A stretch of DNA of 64,000 nucleotides from Isoetes taiwanensis (GCA_021234155.1 JAJEKV010000034.1:9313614-9377613); one strand, 5' to 3'. Shown: positions 10,995 through 23,759, numbered from the stretch's first letter. Translations and numbers: made by a program. Notes: generated from the sequence alone by a model not told the origin.

Positions 10995-11074
10995 CATTTA
11001 TTGATGTATATCTTAAAACATTGTTGTTATATGACATTTATTGATGTATATCTTAAAACATTGTTGTTATATGA
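10995..11074. repeat. Perfect tandem duplication, 2 x 40 bp
   Basis: The unit starting CATTTATTGATGTATATC occurs at 10995 and again at 11035, identical by eye. Confidence 0.9.
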
Positions 11075-11189
11075 CACTGTGAATAGGTTTGTTATCCATG
11101 TTCTGGCATCAACCACGGCACATATTAGATATTGCATATTACATATTGCTACATGTTTTGCATGTTTTTACATGGTTTTACATATGTTT

Positions 11190-11535
11190 GCTTTTTTTTA
11201 GGGCCCGAAGGGCCCAAAATTTTTTTTAGTATAATAACCAACACATAACTACCATTAACATTAATTAACAAAACTATGGTCCAACGCATTTAAATTAAAA
11301 TCCCCCTTAAACCCCCTTTGGTTTGGGTGCATATTCACACGGGGGTGCGTAGGGCAGCGAGAGCCCTTATAATTATATTTCGCACGTACAAAATCAACAC
11401 CATATAGTATTTTGCTTCAAATCTTATAGTATTTTGTAAATCTTGTTATACAGTATAGCAAATTCCATACATCCATACCCCACAAATGAGGAACTTTATG
11501 TACGGTGTAGATTAAGGAATAAGGGGTGAATATGC
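11190..11535 (-). repeat. Dispersed repeat A, copy 2 (inverted)
   Basis: Reverse complement of 4520-4925 with a few indels. It overlaps the left arm and body of the inverted-repeat element at 11309-11603. Confidence 0.8.
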
Positions 11536-11603
11536 CTATCCAACAGCTCTCGTTGCCCGGAGTCACCCCCCGTGTGAATATGCACCCAAACCAAAGGGGG
11601 TTT
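11309..11603. mobile_element. MITE-like element with 39-40-bp terminal inverted repeats
   Basis: The left arm 11309-11347 (AAACCCCCTTTGGTTTGGGT...) is the reverse complement of the right arm 11564-11603, apart from one extra C. The interior (about 215 bp) is non-coding. A single arm of the same sequence is present at 4709-4749 in repeat A copy 1, but there the other arm is absent. No clear target duplication. Confidence 0.65.
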
Positions 11604-13229
11604 ATCAGATCTGTTGTTGGAATGTATGTAAATGGAAGTATTGACGTCTTTACGAAATTGCCAATGTAGAGACATAATTTCGGAAATGCTATGATATCTT
11701 CAGCATACAGTGGACACACTTAAGATCTTACTATATATGGTTAAGACCCTACATTCCGCCTTTGCTTTCAAGCTTTGGAATGGGAGCTACCTCATCTTAT
11801 CATCTTACAAAATGAGGCATAAAATTTTGTTCTCCTTCTTTTTCGTTCTTTTTGTTGGTGTACTCACATTGCTAACAAAGTTTTAATTGTATTTTCAGTT
11901 TCCTGGTGTGTATCAATGGGTGCTAAAAATGGAAGATTCATATTTTGAACTCATAATTTTACTGATAAAGCCCAAAATTATATACCAACAAATGAGTGTA
12001 ATACATTGTCTCAATGGTTGTGTTCATTTGACCAGTGGTCAAAAAAAAGAGAAAGAAGACAATGTGCTAATTGTTGTCCCAAAAGTGTTGCCAATTATTA
12101 TCTAAGCCTAAGCTAAATTTCAAGTGATATGACAATTGCTTTGTGCTGGCAAATTTAATAGTTCTATCTCCACTGCCAATGTAAAGGATACTATCATTCT
12201 TAAATTTTACAAAGATGTGCCATGTAAAATAACTAATCTATATTGTATATGCTATCCAATTCATTGAATTGAATGATTTTTATTGTACTTCAAAGCAATT
12301 GAAAAATCTAAGAGCATTCTCCCATCTCATTGTCAATCTCACAAACCAAATAGCTAGTCCAAAACCATCTTAAATCTCTTACACACATGAGCACCCACTA
12401 AAAAGAACAAAGTAGCGGCGGTGGTTGACTGCCGCTGCGACAAATTCTTGTAGCATGTAAATAGGATATATGGATAACAATTTATGCCATCTAGGAACGT
12501 CAAATTGCTTTCTTTTTCACAATGTCAAGGAAAAAGCATTATGTTGAGCAATAGGTGAGCTATCAACTGTCAAAGTGTGTAGTCATTGTTAGATAGTGAA
12601 TCTAGAATTGGACGATCTCCATATAGGTGATGGAAACGTTAGAACCAATCCTTAACATCCCACCTTATATTAGGCCCTCCTAGAAATGGACTCTTCATAG
12701 GTGATGCAAACTCAAGAACCAACTCTTGACATCTCATTCATATTAGGCCCTAGTATTGATGGGGACAAAACATATTTATTATGAGTAAGATAAGATTAAT
12801 TGCTTGTCAAAGGGATCAATTATTTGTATCTATGAATACTTGTTTAGTAAGAGTGAGATCATTATCATCAAGTATTTACAATACACCACATAATTTGTCC
12901 AGGCCACTTATTATGCATTATTATATAGATCATCGTTTAAAAGTTAAACGTCCTAAGTCTCCTAAGTCAATATCAAGTTAGATGCGAATCATTGCTTTTT
13001 ATGAGCTGTAGTGGATAATAATTGTATAGGGGTTTATGCAACCAATGTAGTACCCTTAGATGTGACAAGTTGTACTTATCGACAACTCAAATGTATGCTT
13101 GAATGTACCATGAGAAGATATAATCCAACAATTTAGTTTTCAGATGTGATACGTGATCTACTTATGAACAATCGCGCTTCATTTTGATGGCATAAGGGCT
13201 CTAGAATATCGAAGATGAGCTACTAGAGT
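11604..13229. other. Intergenic, no gene seen
   Basis: AT-rich with dense stops. The longest open frames (for example 11887-12105 and 12781-12981) have no recognisable features. Confidence 0.5.
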
Positions 13230-13660
13230 TGAACACTTGGAATAGAAGTATCCACTAAAAGCAAGGTTTGGATATGCTGTCACTTTGGTAGGTGGGAGCT
13301 AATAAGAACAAGTATGTGTGCTTCAGCATACATTACATGCTTTGCTTTTGGTATAAAAGTATCTGGCTCATTAAAAGCAAGGCTTGGATGTGATGTCACT
13401 TGGCAGTATGAGAAAGACTAAAGGACATCAATGGTGGGACTTGAACAAGTTTGTCTGCTTCAACATATGTTGCATGTATGAAAGACTAGAAGACACCAAT
13501 AGTGCGAGCTAGTAGAGTTGAAAGGTATGTCTATTTCAACATATGTTACATGTATGAGAAAGACTAAAGGGCATCAGTGGTGGAAGCGAGTAGAGTTGAA
13601 CAGGTCAGTTTGCTTCAGCACATGCTACATGTTTGGCTTGGTCTAGAAGTATCTAGATCA
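13230..13660. repeat. Degenerate tandem repeat, about 95-130 bp
   Basis: Phrases such as TATGAGAAAGACTAAAGG, AGTAGAGTTGAA and CTTCAACATATGTTACATG recur three to four times with shifting spacing. Non-coding. Confidence 0.6.
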
Positions 13661-14356
13661 TAAACACTTAATGCAAGATTTGGGTGTGTGGACATTTCTA
13701 CGAGTCTAAGGTGTAGCATACGTATCGATTGAAACTACTACTGACACCGTCTTTAAATAATTGAATAATTGAGGACGAACAGTGAGATGTAGCAGGTTGA
13801 CATCCAAGAGTTTGTCTGTTGCTGGTGGCTGGTTTGCTTGCTCTTCCTAGAACAACCATACCAAGTACTGCCTTTGGCCCTACTTTTATTTTAAACAAAA
13901 GAATAGAAAAGGAAGAAAACAAAACGGATATTTTAAAAGGTTGTGCTACAATCTGCACACGTGAACCCACATTTTTACGTCTTCGCTTCTTTGCAGAATG
14001 CTGCCACGTGTCCTTTCTGACCATCCAAACCGTTAAATTTTTGCTCGAAGACTCGGTTTTTTTCATTACAGCATCGCCGGACTGGAATGTCTTTGTCCTG
14101 TACATGTGTCAAGGATTTTGGTCCTTGTAAAATCAAAAATTTTCCAAGCACTTTTCGTGTTCGATCCTGTTCTGTTTTATTCTGTTCCGATCCAAAGAAT
14201 TGGCGAATGCAGGATGTTTGAGGCCTAGACTTTCTTTTTTCCACTGTCTGTATCAACAATGTGGGAGCCGATTTCAGTTATTTGTGCAAGTGATCAATTC
14301 CGGGAATAATTTGTTGTAAGCTTCTGCTTATATATGGTGCTGAAAATTCGTCCAAG
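13661..14356 (+). promoter_or_regulatory. Presumed upstream region of the 5-phosphatase gene
   Basis: No gene seen. The position suggests promoter and 5' UTR. A TATATATGG at 14328-14336 is only about 20 bases before the chosen ATG and so is unlikely to be the working TATA box unless the start is further on. GTTCGATCCTGTTCTG-like short repeats lie near 14158-14200. Confidence 0.3.
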
Positions 14357-17300
14357 ATGGAGGAAGCGGAATGCAAACTGGCAGATGGAAGTGCCGGAAA
14401 GGCCCAGGCTTTGCAGAAAAAGCCGTCATTTGAACGGTTATATTCCTTCCCTCTTCACAAGCCTAAAAGAAAAGATGGGCAGGATCGCATCTTGGGAGGC
14501 AGTGCCAGAGTCCCGAGCTTTGGCACTCATCAGTCAAGCATAAGTGAGGTATTTGGCTCATTCTTTCTGCAAAATGTCAGCCACTATTCTATTTCTTTAG
14601 CTTTTAAAATTTCTGAGTCATCGAACAGTACACAAGTGGATTGAGTTACGATGTATAATTTGGCTCCCATAATCCTTTCTAGGAAAAGTATCTGCGCTAA
14701 CAAATGTTTTCTTGCATAAGTACTTTCTCGTGATTATGTTTCCTTTGTACTTTCCACTGGATTTGGTACCTTCCCGATTGCTATACTTTCTTTTACATAA
14801 TCCATGCAGAAGTTCAGGAGACCAAACCAAATTATGAAAGAAGCTATAGTACAGATGAATATTCAACTCGATATTGAATTAAATGTTTAGAAGGTTGTCA
14901 TTATAAGACTATAAGTATGTCAGGGACAAGTGAAAGCAAGATCTGGAATGGTTAGATTCAGAAATGATAGAAATTATGTTATGCTCTGAAGAAGCTCAAA
15001 GAGATTGAAGGCACATGTCTATACTATTTCTTATCATGAACTGGTTGTCTTTTCCTTGGATTTAATTTGAAACAATAAAGGACGTGCCAGTAGCCAAAGG
15101 TAGGCAGCTTGCTGCCAGCACCGGAAATTAGACGTGTTACCTCTAGCAGATTTAAGCATCCTTTATGCCAGCGTATAAGCTTGATCTTCTCATGTTCTGC
15201 CTGCTTTTGCTTTGGTTAGCTGGGAATTAACCTTTAATAGCTGATTGAGGAATATATAAATCCTTGAGAAAAGATTTGTACCCTGCCTTAATAGATTGGT
15301 TCCCTCTTTCTATCATTTTTTAATTGAATTCTGGTAGATTATGTTCCATTTTGCATTGTCAATATTTTAAAGAACAGTTAAATTGCTATTAAGATAGATA
15401 ACAAAGGACAATGATGCACAGCCAAATATTGGAAAGACAAGGAAGTAAAAATACATGGGCTCGTTATCTTCATGCTTGTGACATAATTGGAAGTGTCAAT
15501 TGTTGATTTACATACCAGAATTGGTATCTTTGATTATGGTTAGATCTTTTAGCAAGTGACTTTGTGCTAATTGCATGACTTAAATTTGAAGATCGTCTAT
15601 CCAGTTTTTTTATGGGGTATTCCTACATTCGGAAAGCATGCTGCATGATCTCTATGATCTTCTATGATGGGAAATGCTTCATCTATAGCAATAGAATCCA
15701 TTTCCTCGTGTTTATTAAACGCTGGAACCAACACACAGGCAATATGTCTGCAACTTTCCATGCTATAGACAGGCTTTTCCTGTTCTGGTACAAGTATGTA
15801 AGCTCAGGTAGAGTATCTTGTTTGATGCAACACAAACGCTGACTGAAGCAGAGTAACCTTTTTTGTGCAAGACAAATGCTGTAACCTAACATAAACCTAA
15901 ATTGACAATCCAAAGCAAGTGTTGCAAAGATATATCAGGCTTTCTTTCCCTGTATTAATGTTGTCTCTTCTTTCCGTCATCCATTTGAATTTGGAATTTA
16001 TAATATTTTTCTGTATTGTGTTTTTGTTTCTGCTAATTTTCGTAGCATATTAAGTTCCTACATGAATAATTGATGTACTTACTGTATGCTAACAATTTTC
16101 TTATCTCCTTTCTTTTGTCCGGAAAGGAGGGTTGGAATTATTAATTAAGGAATGGATGGTGTCTTCATGGTCATCCAATGATTAAAATGTAGACAATGTT
16201 TTCGTGAATGTAAATAAATAAAACCCTCTCTGCCAGATTGATATGGCCTTCTCTCCCCTTTTCCTCCAACAGATGGCAGCTATAAACGGATTTAAAATTG
16301 GTACTACATTATTGTTAATTTCTGCGGTACAACTTTTGAAGATGTATTAGAGCTCTAGCTAAAGAGGAGGATGAAAACAGAACTAACATACGAGCTATAT
16401 TTTTAATAAGCAGTTTTGTCATTATCCAAGATATTAAAACCAGCCATAGAAAGCGCAGATAATATATGTATTTCTGCTCTCAGTATTGATTAGACTAATG
16501 CTAATCAAGTTTCCTTTATATTTGCATCTGAAGATGTTGCTTATTTTATCCTTGTTTGCATCATCTTGCATTAGATGGGGAGCATGGATAGAGCATGCCG
16601 TGTGAAGGTTCATATCATGGCTTTAAAATGCATAAAAAGGAGAACAGTGGTAATAGACTCTGGAGACCCATACATAAAGGTCAAGATTGAGAATAAGAAG
16701 AGACGATCTTCTGAGGTGAGCACATCCGTTTCACCTGTGAAAAATTGCATTCGGCAGTCGTTTGAGCAATGGGAATTGCTGAAACATATAAATGCTGCGT
16801 ATTTTTGCATGGTATTGTGCAGGTTGAATGATTACAGCTAATGTATTATTCCTAAACAGATCAAGACTTCACTTACTAAAGATGGACTTGTTGAAGTTGA
16901 TCAGAGTTTTACATTTGATGTGAAGGATCCAAAGGTGAAGGAGTCTTTAGCTACCTGATGACTTTCATATATCGTGTTTGTATGTAATAAATCCTGATGG
17001 GTATTTATGTCTTGCATGCGGCAGACTGCAACACTGTCTTTGCATCTGTTTGTTAAAACATTGTTTGGAACCAAGTTATCTCTTGGTAGTTGTGGAAGTG
17101 TGCCCATCGTAAGCTTCCTACATGACAGCTTGAGTGAGTTTCATTATATTCTAATTTTTGAAAGAAGCTTTTCTGTTGTTGGTTACTTGTTTTAGGAGTT
17201 TAATACGATTCTCTTCTCAGTTGGTGAACTGTGTCTAACTCGCATGTCAACATTCTATTTGATACAGGTGGATGCGATATTGGACCCAAGTGGTACGACC

Positions 17301-20300
17301 TTCATTTTTTTAATAGGAACCGGCCATTGTCTGGAAAGGTAAATTTACATCGACTATTTGTTAGCCCTTGGAATGAGGATGGAAAGGGATCATGAATTTT
17401 GCAGTTCAAAAAAGAAACCATCTTGTTGGAATGGTCTATGTATACGAATTTGAGTTTGAATTTTAACTTGATATGGAGCGCAACTTGGCAATGTAGCTAG
17501 GCAAAAGCTTTCAAACTATGCATGCCATAGTGTGCAAAGTGACTATTATGACCACTTTGGCAATTTGGGCTTCCCGTAGTTAGTTCTTGCCAAGGCAGAA
17601 ATAGTTTTCTTCTGGAGCTTTGAACTTTATCCATTTTCTGCATTTACATTGGGTATTTTAAGGAAGTCAGTAATTTACATGCATTACTAATTCTCTCTCT
17701 TTTTTTTTTTTTTTTTTTTTTGATTGAAGGCTTTATATATGTATTAATAAAAAGTTATAAGATTAACAAAAAATTACTTTTTGACAGGGAAGTATAACCC
17801 TTTTGGTAGGTAGAAAAAGTAAAAGTACTGGATAGAAAACTTAGAGATAATTGAGATCTGGAAATCATAGTCTGATATGGAGTGACGGCCCGCCTAAAAG
17901 TATGATCTGAGATTGGAGTTGCTTGACTTTCTCCCTCTGCCTCTAACCATGACCGTGAGGGTACAAAATACACATAGACATGCTCCTGCCATGGCCATTA
18001 CTAATTCTCATGCGAAGAAATCTAGAAGATAGATTTTATGATAGTTCTGTAGCCTATTTTTAGGCATTCAATAATTAATATTAATCGAGCCATTTTAGAC
18101 CCCTAGGCCTCTATGGCAAAAAAATATATTTAATCTGACCGAAGAATTAAATCTCTTATCAGTAACCATTGGCCTAATGTCTTTGCAGGTCTTAATGCAT
18201 ATACTTGTAGGAGTTCCAGAAGCAGAGCAGACCATTAAAGCTTTTGTTGGTACTTGGAATGTTGGCAATGCAAGACCAGTAATGCCACTATGCTTTATAT
18301 TTCCACACAAGTCAAGCTATCAGAAGCCTCCTGGCTGGTGTTGGTCTTCTTAAGTTCTGCTGTTAAGTGTTGCTCTTGTGTCCTTAGCAAGCATAATTGT
18401 CGCCTATGGCAAAAATGAGACATAGTGACAAATATGGGTGCATTTAGCAGTTTATCAGGGGTAATTGTCATCAATAGTATGTAAATATGCTTGTTTACCA
18501 CAAAGACAGATGGGAGTTGCAATCCATAGAGAAATGCAATGTAAATTCACAGGGATCACTAATTCTCCACAGACTTTATATTTAGGTCAAACTCTTTTCT
18601 CAATGCCGTAAACCTGAGAAAGATAATACCCGTGAACAATCACATGGTTTATGGCATGCTGTTTGCAAAATGTCCAATTGATTAGGATGGATTCTAATTT
18701 ATTTTGTAGCACGGACAAACATTGTTTAGCTCACTGCTGATTATAAATTCCGTTTCCGAATGCAGCCAAAGGATTTGTCTTCGTGGCTTCCAAATAATGG
18801 AATGTACGATATTGTGGCTGTTGGCTCACAGGTATGACATTGCAATCCTTTCTCCTTATTTTTTTCTTGAAGGAAAGGGCAACCTTTATATCAATCATGC
18901 TCACAATGGACGCCATAGATACTTTGAAGGGGATACAGCAAAATCAGCAGAGAGAATTAATTAGGCATATATGGTGTATACCACCTCTCAACATGTATGA
19001 TTATATCTTTACTTTTTCCTAAGATTTACTCGAGGCAATAGTAATTCTGTTTTGGGAACTTCCAAAGCACTTTTTGGATCATTGAGTTAATAGACACAAT
19101 TATATTGGATCATCTGAGTTAGTAGACACAATTATAATTGAGTATGCAATGAGGTGGTCTTTCTCTACCTTGACGGAGGCAAGGGGGAAGGGTTGGCATA
19201 GGCACAGGCATGATAAAATGTGCATCTTCTACTTTGAGTCCATGAGAATTGTGTTCCCAAATATTATTCTTATGATTCCAGGAATGCGATTTTGTTCCAA
19301 GGCCACCTTTTGTGGAATGCGGAAAGGAATGGATTCACACTTTGAAGTACATCACTTTTCTTGGCCCTTATCATTTTCTCAGAGGTTTAGTGGCTAAATG
19401 CTGAAATTTTATTGAATAGGCAAAATCTTGGAGATAGGTATAAGCTGGTTCACGCTACATCAAGGAACCAAATGAGGCTTGCCATTTTTGTTCGGGATGA
19501 TGCAGAGGTATTGTCTTATTAAATAATGCCAATAAGCTGCATACTAAGATTTTTGTTAGTTGCAGAAAGGAATATCCGAAGTTGACAGTGGATCTGAAGC
19601 AACTGGTGTAGGCCATGTCATGGCGAACAAGGGCGCTGTATGTATCGCATTTAAGGTACTGCCAATGGTACATATAATTTTGAGTTTAATTCAAATATTG
19701 ACTGATAATCTATTGCAGTTCTGGGATACTGCGCTATGCTTTGTGAATTCACATTTTGCAGCCCACGAAGGACAGTGTGATGCCCGAAATGGTGATTACA
19801 AAGGTAATTACTTATCACTTCTAATACCAGTGTACTGCTGCTTCAGTACCATAGAATAAACTCTTCTCTAACTAGTAGCTTGAAATGAGAATATCAGTAC
19901 AGATACTCCTATTGGTGCGATTGATCAGGACGATCTCTTGAAAGTGCAACCTTGCCAAGATACATAATATAAAGATGATACCTTATCAGGATTATTCTCA
20001 AAGCTCTTTCCATCATTAAGACTTTTTGATCATCCAACTGCAGTCTGTGCCAACACCTCGTTGCTGCTTTCTAATATCCAACCTTTAGAGCACCCATAAA
20101 CCTACTGAAGAAGCCAATATTTTTTGTCTTTGTAACAGTCTTGTAGATCAGACTTCCAACTAAGTTTTGTTTTGCTGGAAATGATGCCATTATTTTAAAA
20201 GAAGGCAGCCTAGAACACTTTACAATGCAGACACAGATGAAGCAAACTTAGATCAGCTTACAACTAACAACTGCCCTGCTGCATCCAGACATTTAACAAA

Positions 20301-23300
20301 ACTTGGCTTTCTTCAGAACATCCCTTTATTTGTCATTGTTTTTTCATTTGAATGTATTCATTGGGATCAGTACAAAATACTGGAATATAACAATAAGAAT
20401 AAACATTTGATTATGTATGAACTGGAGAGGAATGTTGCTTTGATTTAGACAGTCAAGATGCTTCGGGTTGCTTTGAAGATTCTGTGTAGTATAGTCTCAT
20501 AAACCTTGTGTTAGTATGACCATCCCATTCTCCAGTTACACAAGAGGCATGCAAATTCATATTCCATTTGGAAAAGGTTGATTTACTATATAGTCCATGA
20601 AGCTGTAAATGATAACAGTCTGACAGGCAACATGCTTTGAGCAGAGATCGTGGGGCAATTGCAAGTAGGTTTTCAAGGCATGGATGTATTAAGCAAATTT
20701 CACCATGTTTTCTGGATGGGGGACCTGAATTATCGGCTTGATTACAAGCGATCTGAAGATCAGGCTGGGACTCCAAGGTAGAGTGTTCTATGCACTTTTG
20801 TCCTTTTTGATGGATTTTAAACAAAATGAAGCCACAAACCAGTGTGTGGAGCTGCTGCATGCTTTGCCCGCACAGAGATTTCCCTTCCGGACCACCACAA
20901 TAAGTTTTATTGCTTTAGCTCTTAAAAAAAGAAAAGGCATCCAGTTCTTTTGCATGCTAGTTGACCATGTATGAAGGTAGGTAGCATACCACAAGTAGGT
21001 AGCATGCACAAGCTAGCTGTGTGTGCCAGCAAAATATATTCTGGAATATACAATTTGGAATGGAGTTTTGATAATGAATTGAATAGTGTATTATCAATTT
21101 TCATGCTCAAGAAGGAAAGAACTTTGGAGCGAAGTTGCGAAAAGCATTGACTCTGGAAAGTATGATGACTTGCTGCAGCATGATGAGGTGAATACTTATT
21201 CTTGTATACAAAAAGGTGTAACTAAATTAACGGAATAAGCCATGAGGAATGATTGACACTGGATACTGTGGGAAGCTTATTAGGGAACTATCATCTTCTA
21301 GAGTGTTTTGCGGATTCAAGGAGGGAACTATAAACTTTGCACCAACATTTAAGGTGTGTTGTCCATAGTTTCTCTAGATTTGCAATACCTTTCATGCTAG
21401 ATTACAGTGAGCCTGAAAAAATGTTAACAGTTTCTTTTTGCTATATGAATGCCATAATTAGGAACGCATAGTATTTATCTTATAACAACTGAGTATCATG
21501 ATGCAATAGTTGGTTGCTTTTACAGATGCAGAAGGATCATGTGAGTTCATATGACAAGAAACGGATCCCTGCTTGGTGTGATAGAGTGCTGTGCCGTTCA
21601 TTGGAAGGCTATGATGTAGAGCTCCTGTCATATTTCTCTGTTCCTGAGGTGCAAACCAGGTAAATTAAAAGGCCTGAAGCCATATGAGAGGGGATGTAAA
21701 GGTCAATGTTCCTATTGTAGCTGCTGTTATGTATAGTCGTCGCTCTTTTATGCAATCACATATCATGGTTTCTTAAGCAGCGACCACAAACCAGTCGCAG
21801 CAACATATTCACTCAAAGCATATGCTCTTCCAAGGCCAAGTTTGAGCGGGAGTGATGAACGCTGGCATATTCGTGTAAGTCATCAAATGCACTTGATGAT
21901 GTGTGTATTGATGTCTAGTTATTACATATGGTACCAAATATTGATCTTCACTCTATTGGCATCTCTCATTTAATTTAATTTAATTTAATTTATTGACCAA
22001 GCCATTTAGGCCCCCATCTCTTCATTCTAAGGAACATTGGCTGCAATTGCTCTCTTATCTGTTTTGCTAATCATATGCTGCATTTTGCCATTTTATGTCT
22101 ATGATGCTCCTGAAACCACACACCATCGATCAGATCCCTGAATTGAGATTATAGTTCCGCATGCCCTATTATGACTGCAATCACCAACAATGTCAAAAGA
22201 GTTCAAAGGTTCATATTTGTAGGTGACCCAGCATACTTTCTTACTTTAAGGTGGTATAGTCCATTGCAAATTTTATCCCGTTTCCTCTGTCTCTTCTTTC
22301 TGCGCTGCTTGAGTCTGCATGTCTTGAGTTCGATTCTTGAACCTGTTGGAGGAGAAAAACGTGCTAGGCATCCCGTTGGCATTTCTTGTTATTTAAAACA
22401 ATCTTTTACATGTGAGAAGTGTTTTAATGTTTTCCATATATATGAACAGTTCACCTCATTGCGTGCAACCAATTTACGAGCTTCAGACATGAATGGATCT
22501 TCAGATCCGTAAGTAATGAACTTGGCTTCCAGATGTATAAGCTTTGTTAAAAACGATATGCTGATAAAAGATATGAAAGTTGTCGGACAGATACATTTCG
22601 TTTATTGGTCCAAATCTTCTTGAAGAATTTCATACACAGGTGAAGCATGCAACATTAAATCCAGTTTGGAACCCCCTGAAGGTAAAGAAAGTCCATGCTG
22701 GTAATCTTTGCCCAGTTCTTCTTATAATGGATTTTAGTATCTGATATCTGCTTAAGCATCTTGAAAGAATTTGGGCGTTTGGTTCTTATGCACTTCATAC
22801 TGCTCGCATATTAATACATACTGTTCTCTTTTGTGGTCTATAGCATCTGATCATTAGCACACACAGTTATTCAGCCCTCATAATGTCAATTGCCTGTTCA
22901 TGAAATTCTTTACGAGGTAAAATTTATGAAATTCAGGTGATGCACCTCTGACTTGCAGATGTTCTAGCTTATATGGAGAATTGATTAGAATGTTAAGTAA
23001 AATGAAGCTCTAACTGCTTCTGTGTCCTCTCAATTGTGGTTATATTAAGCACATTTACCTGCTTAATGTTTTCCCAGGATCTTCCTACACTTGTTTTGAA
23101 TACGTCATCACTTGAACGCTTGGAGAGGGAGCATCTCATGTGTCGAGTACTTGATTTTGACTTTGCATCAGCAAATGATACTCTTGGTAACAGATACTTC
23201 TTTAAATTGACATTTGACAAATTTCTCTCTGGTTTCATTGCATTTCAGCAGTGTACAGGTAGCAAATTAACAAAGACCGGATCGATGCAGGTTACGGGGT

Positions 23301-23538
23301 TATTTCCCTTGCAGATGCTGTTGCAACCTTTAGAAGAAGTCGGGAAGAAGTGTCTTCTTTCAGTATAAGGCTTTTACATCATGGATTACCTGCTGGGAAC
23401 CTGGAAGGAACCATCCAACTAACTTGGGAAAAAGAATTCATTAGGAGAAGGTCCAGGTTCAAAGCAGACTTGGTTAAAAGAACGATGTCATTTAGAAAGA
23501 GCTTGAAAAAGGTTATCTTCACTACCCAGCTCCATTAG
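14357..23538 (+). CDS. C2 - inositol polyphosphate 5-phosphatase - C2 protein
   Basis: Removes the 5-phosphate of inositol lipids or inositol phosphates; the C2 domains would bring it to membranes. I place 21 exons: 14357-14548, 16575-16715, 16860-16934, 17025-17108, 17291-17338, 18189-18278, 18766-18831, 19282-19346, 19420-19507, 19566-19655, 19719-19803, 20645-20777, 21115-21187, 21276-21353, 21526-21659, 21781-21874, 22450-22508, 22533-22578, 22640-22681, 23078-23186, 23291-23538. They sum to 2040 bases (679 residues) with matching phases. The order is a basic N-terminus, a C2-like domain (SGDPYIKV to VLMHILVG), then the catalytic domain with GTWNVGN, NSHFAAHEG, both family signatures (FWMGDLNYR and RIPAWCDRVL) and SDHKP. 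A second C2 follows (DMNGSSDP, TLNPVWNP), then a basic tail. Exon 1 is the least certain; ATG 16575 is an alternative start. One odd point is a 24-base apparent intron at 22509-22532. The family call is firm; the substrate is unknown. Confidence 0.87.
17696..17995 (-). mobile_element. 300-bp poly-T-bounded retroposon in intron 5
   Basis: The insert is flanked by a perfect 14-bp direct repeat CATTACTAATTCTC at 17682-17695 and 17996-18009. It begins with a pyrimidine/poly-T run at 17701-17722, so it is a poly-A-tailed element in reverse orientation. No clear Pol III A and B boxes are seen in the reverse complement, which starts GGCATGGCAGGAGCATG or thereabouts. It may be a SINE of unusual type or a 5'-truncated LINE. 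It lies inside the 5-phosphatase gene without touching exons. Confidence 0.85.
21967..21992. repeat. (ATTTA)n microsatellite
   Basis: About five ATTTA units in the intron after the SDHKP exon. Confidence 0.9.
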
Positions 23539-23753
23539 CCAGCAGCGGTTTAAACGGGGATAGCCATAGTGCATTGGTGCACCAGGTTCTATATATTTGT
23601 ATATGTAAAGGGGGTTGTACACTAGATTATTTATATGTTACTTGTACATGGGTTATATATACAACGTGAATAAGACAAGCTGGAGAACAGAGGCATCCAA
23701 TCCACATGATTCGATTGAACAAATTCTTATAGGGTCCAGTTTGGACCAATTTT

Positions 23754-23759
23754 AATAAA
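23754..23759 (+). promoter_or_regulatory. Candidate poly(A) signal of the 5-phosphatase gene
   Basis: AATAAA about 215 bases after the stop codon. An alternative near-match AATAAG lies at about 23670. Position is suitable; not proven. Confidence 0.4.

Noticed and set aside
9917-11074. CRISPR-like array
   Set aside because: Only two adjacent copies each, no spacers, and a eukaryotic context.
13698-14259. Minus-strand frames of 94-135 codons upstream of the 5-phosphatase
   Set aside because: No recognisable motif, Ser/Lys-rich, overlapping each other; likely chance in the promoter region.
20453-21110. Minus-strand frames inside the 5-phosphatase gene
   Set aside because: They are antisense to real exons that carry the catalytic motif, or lie in introns.
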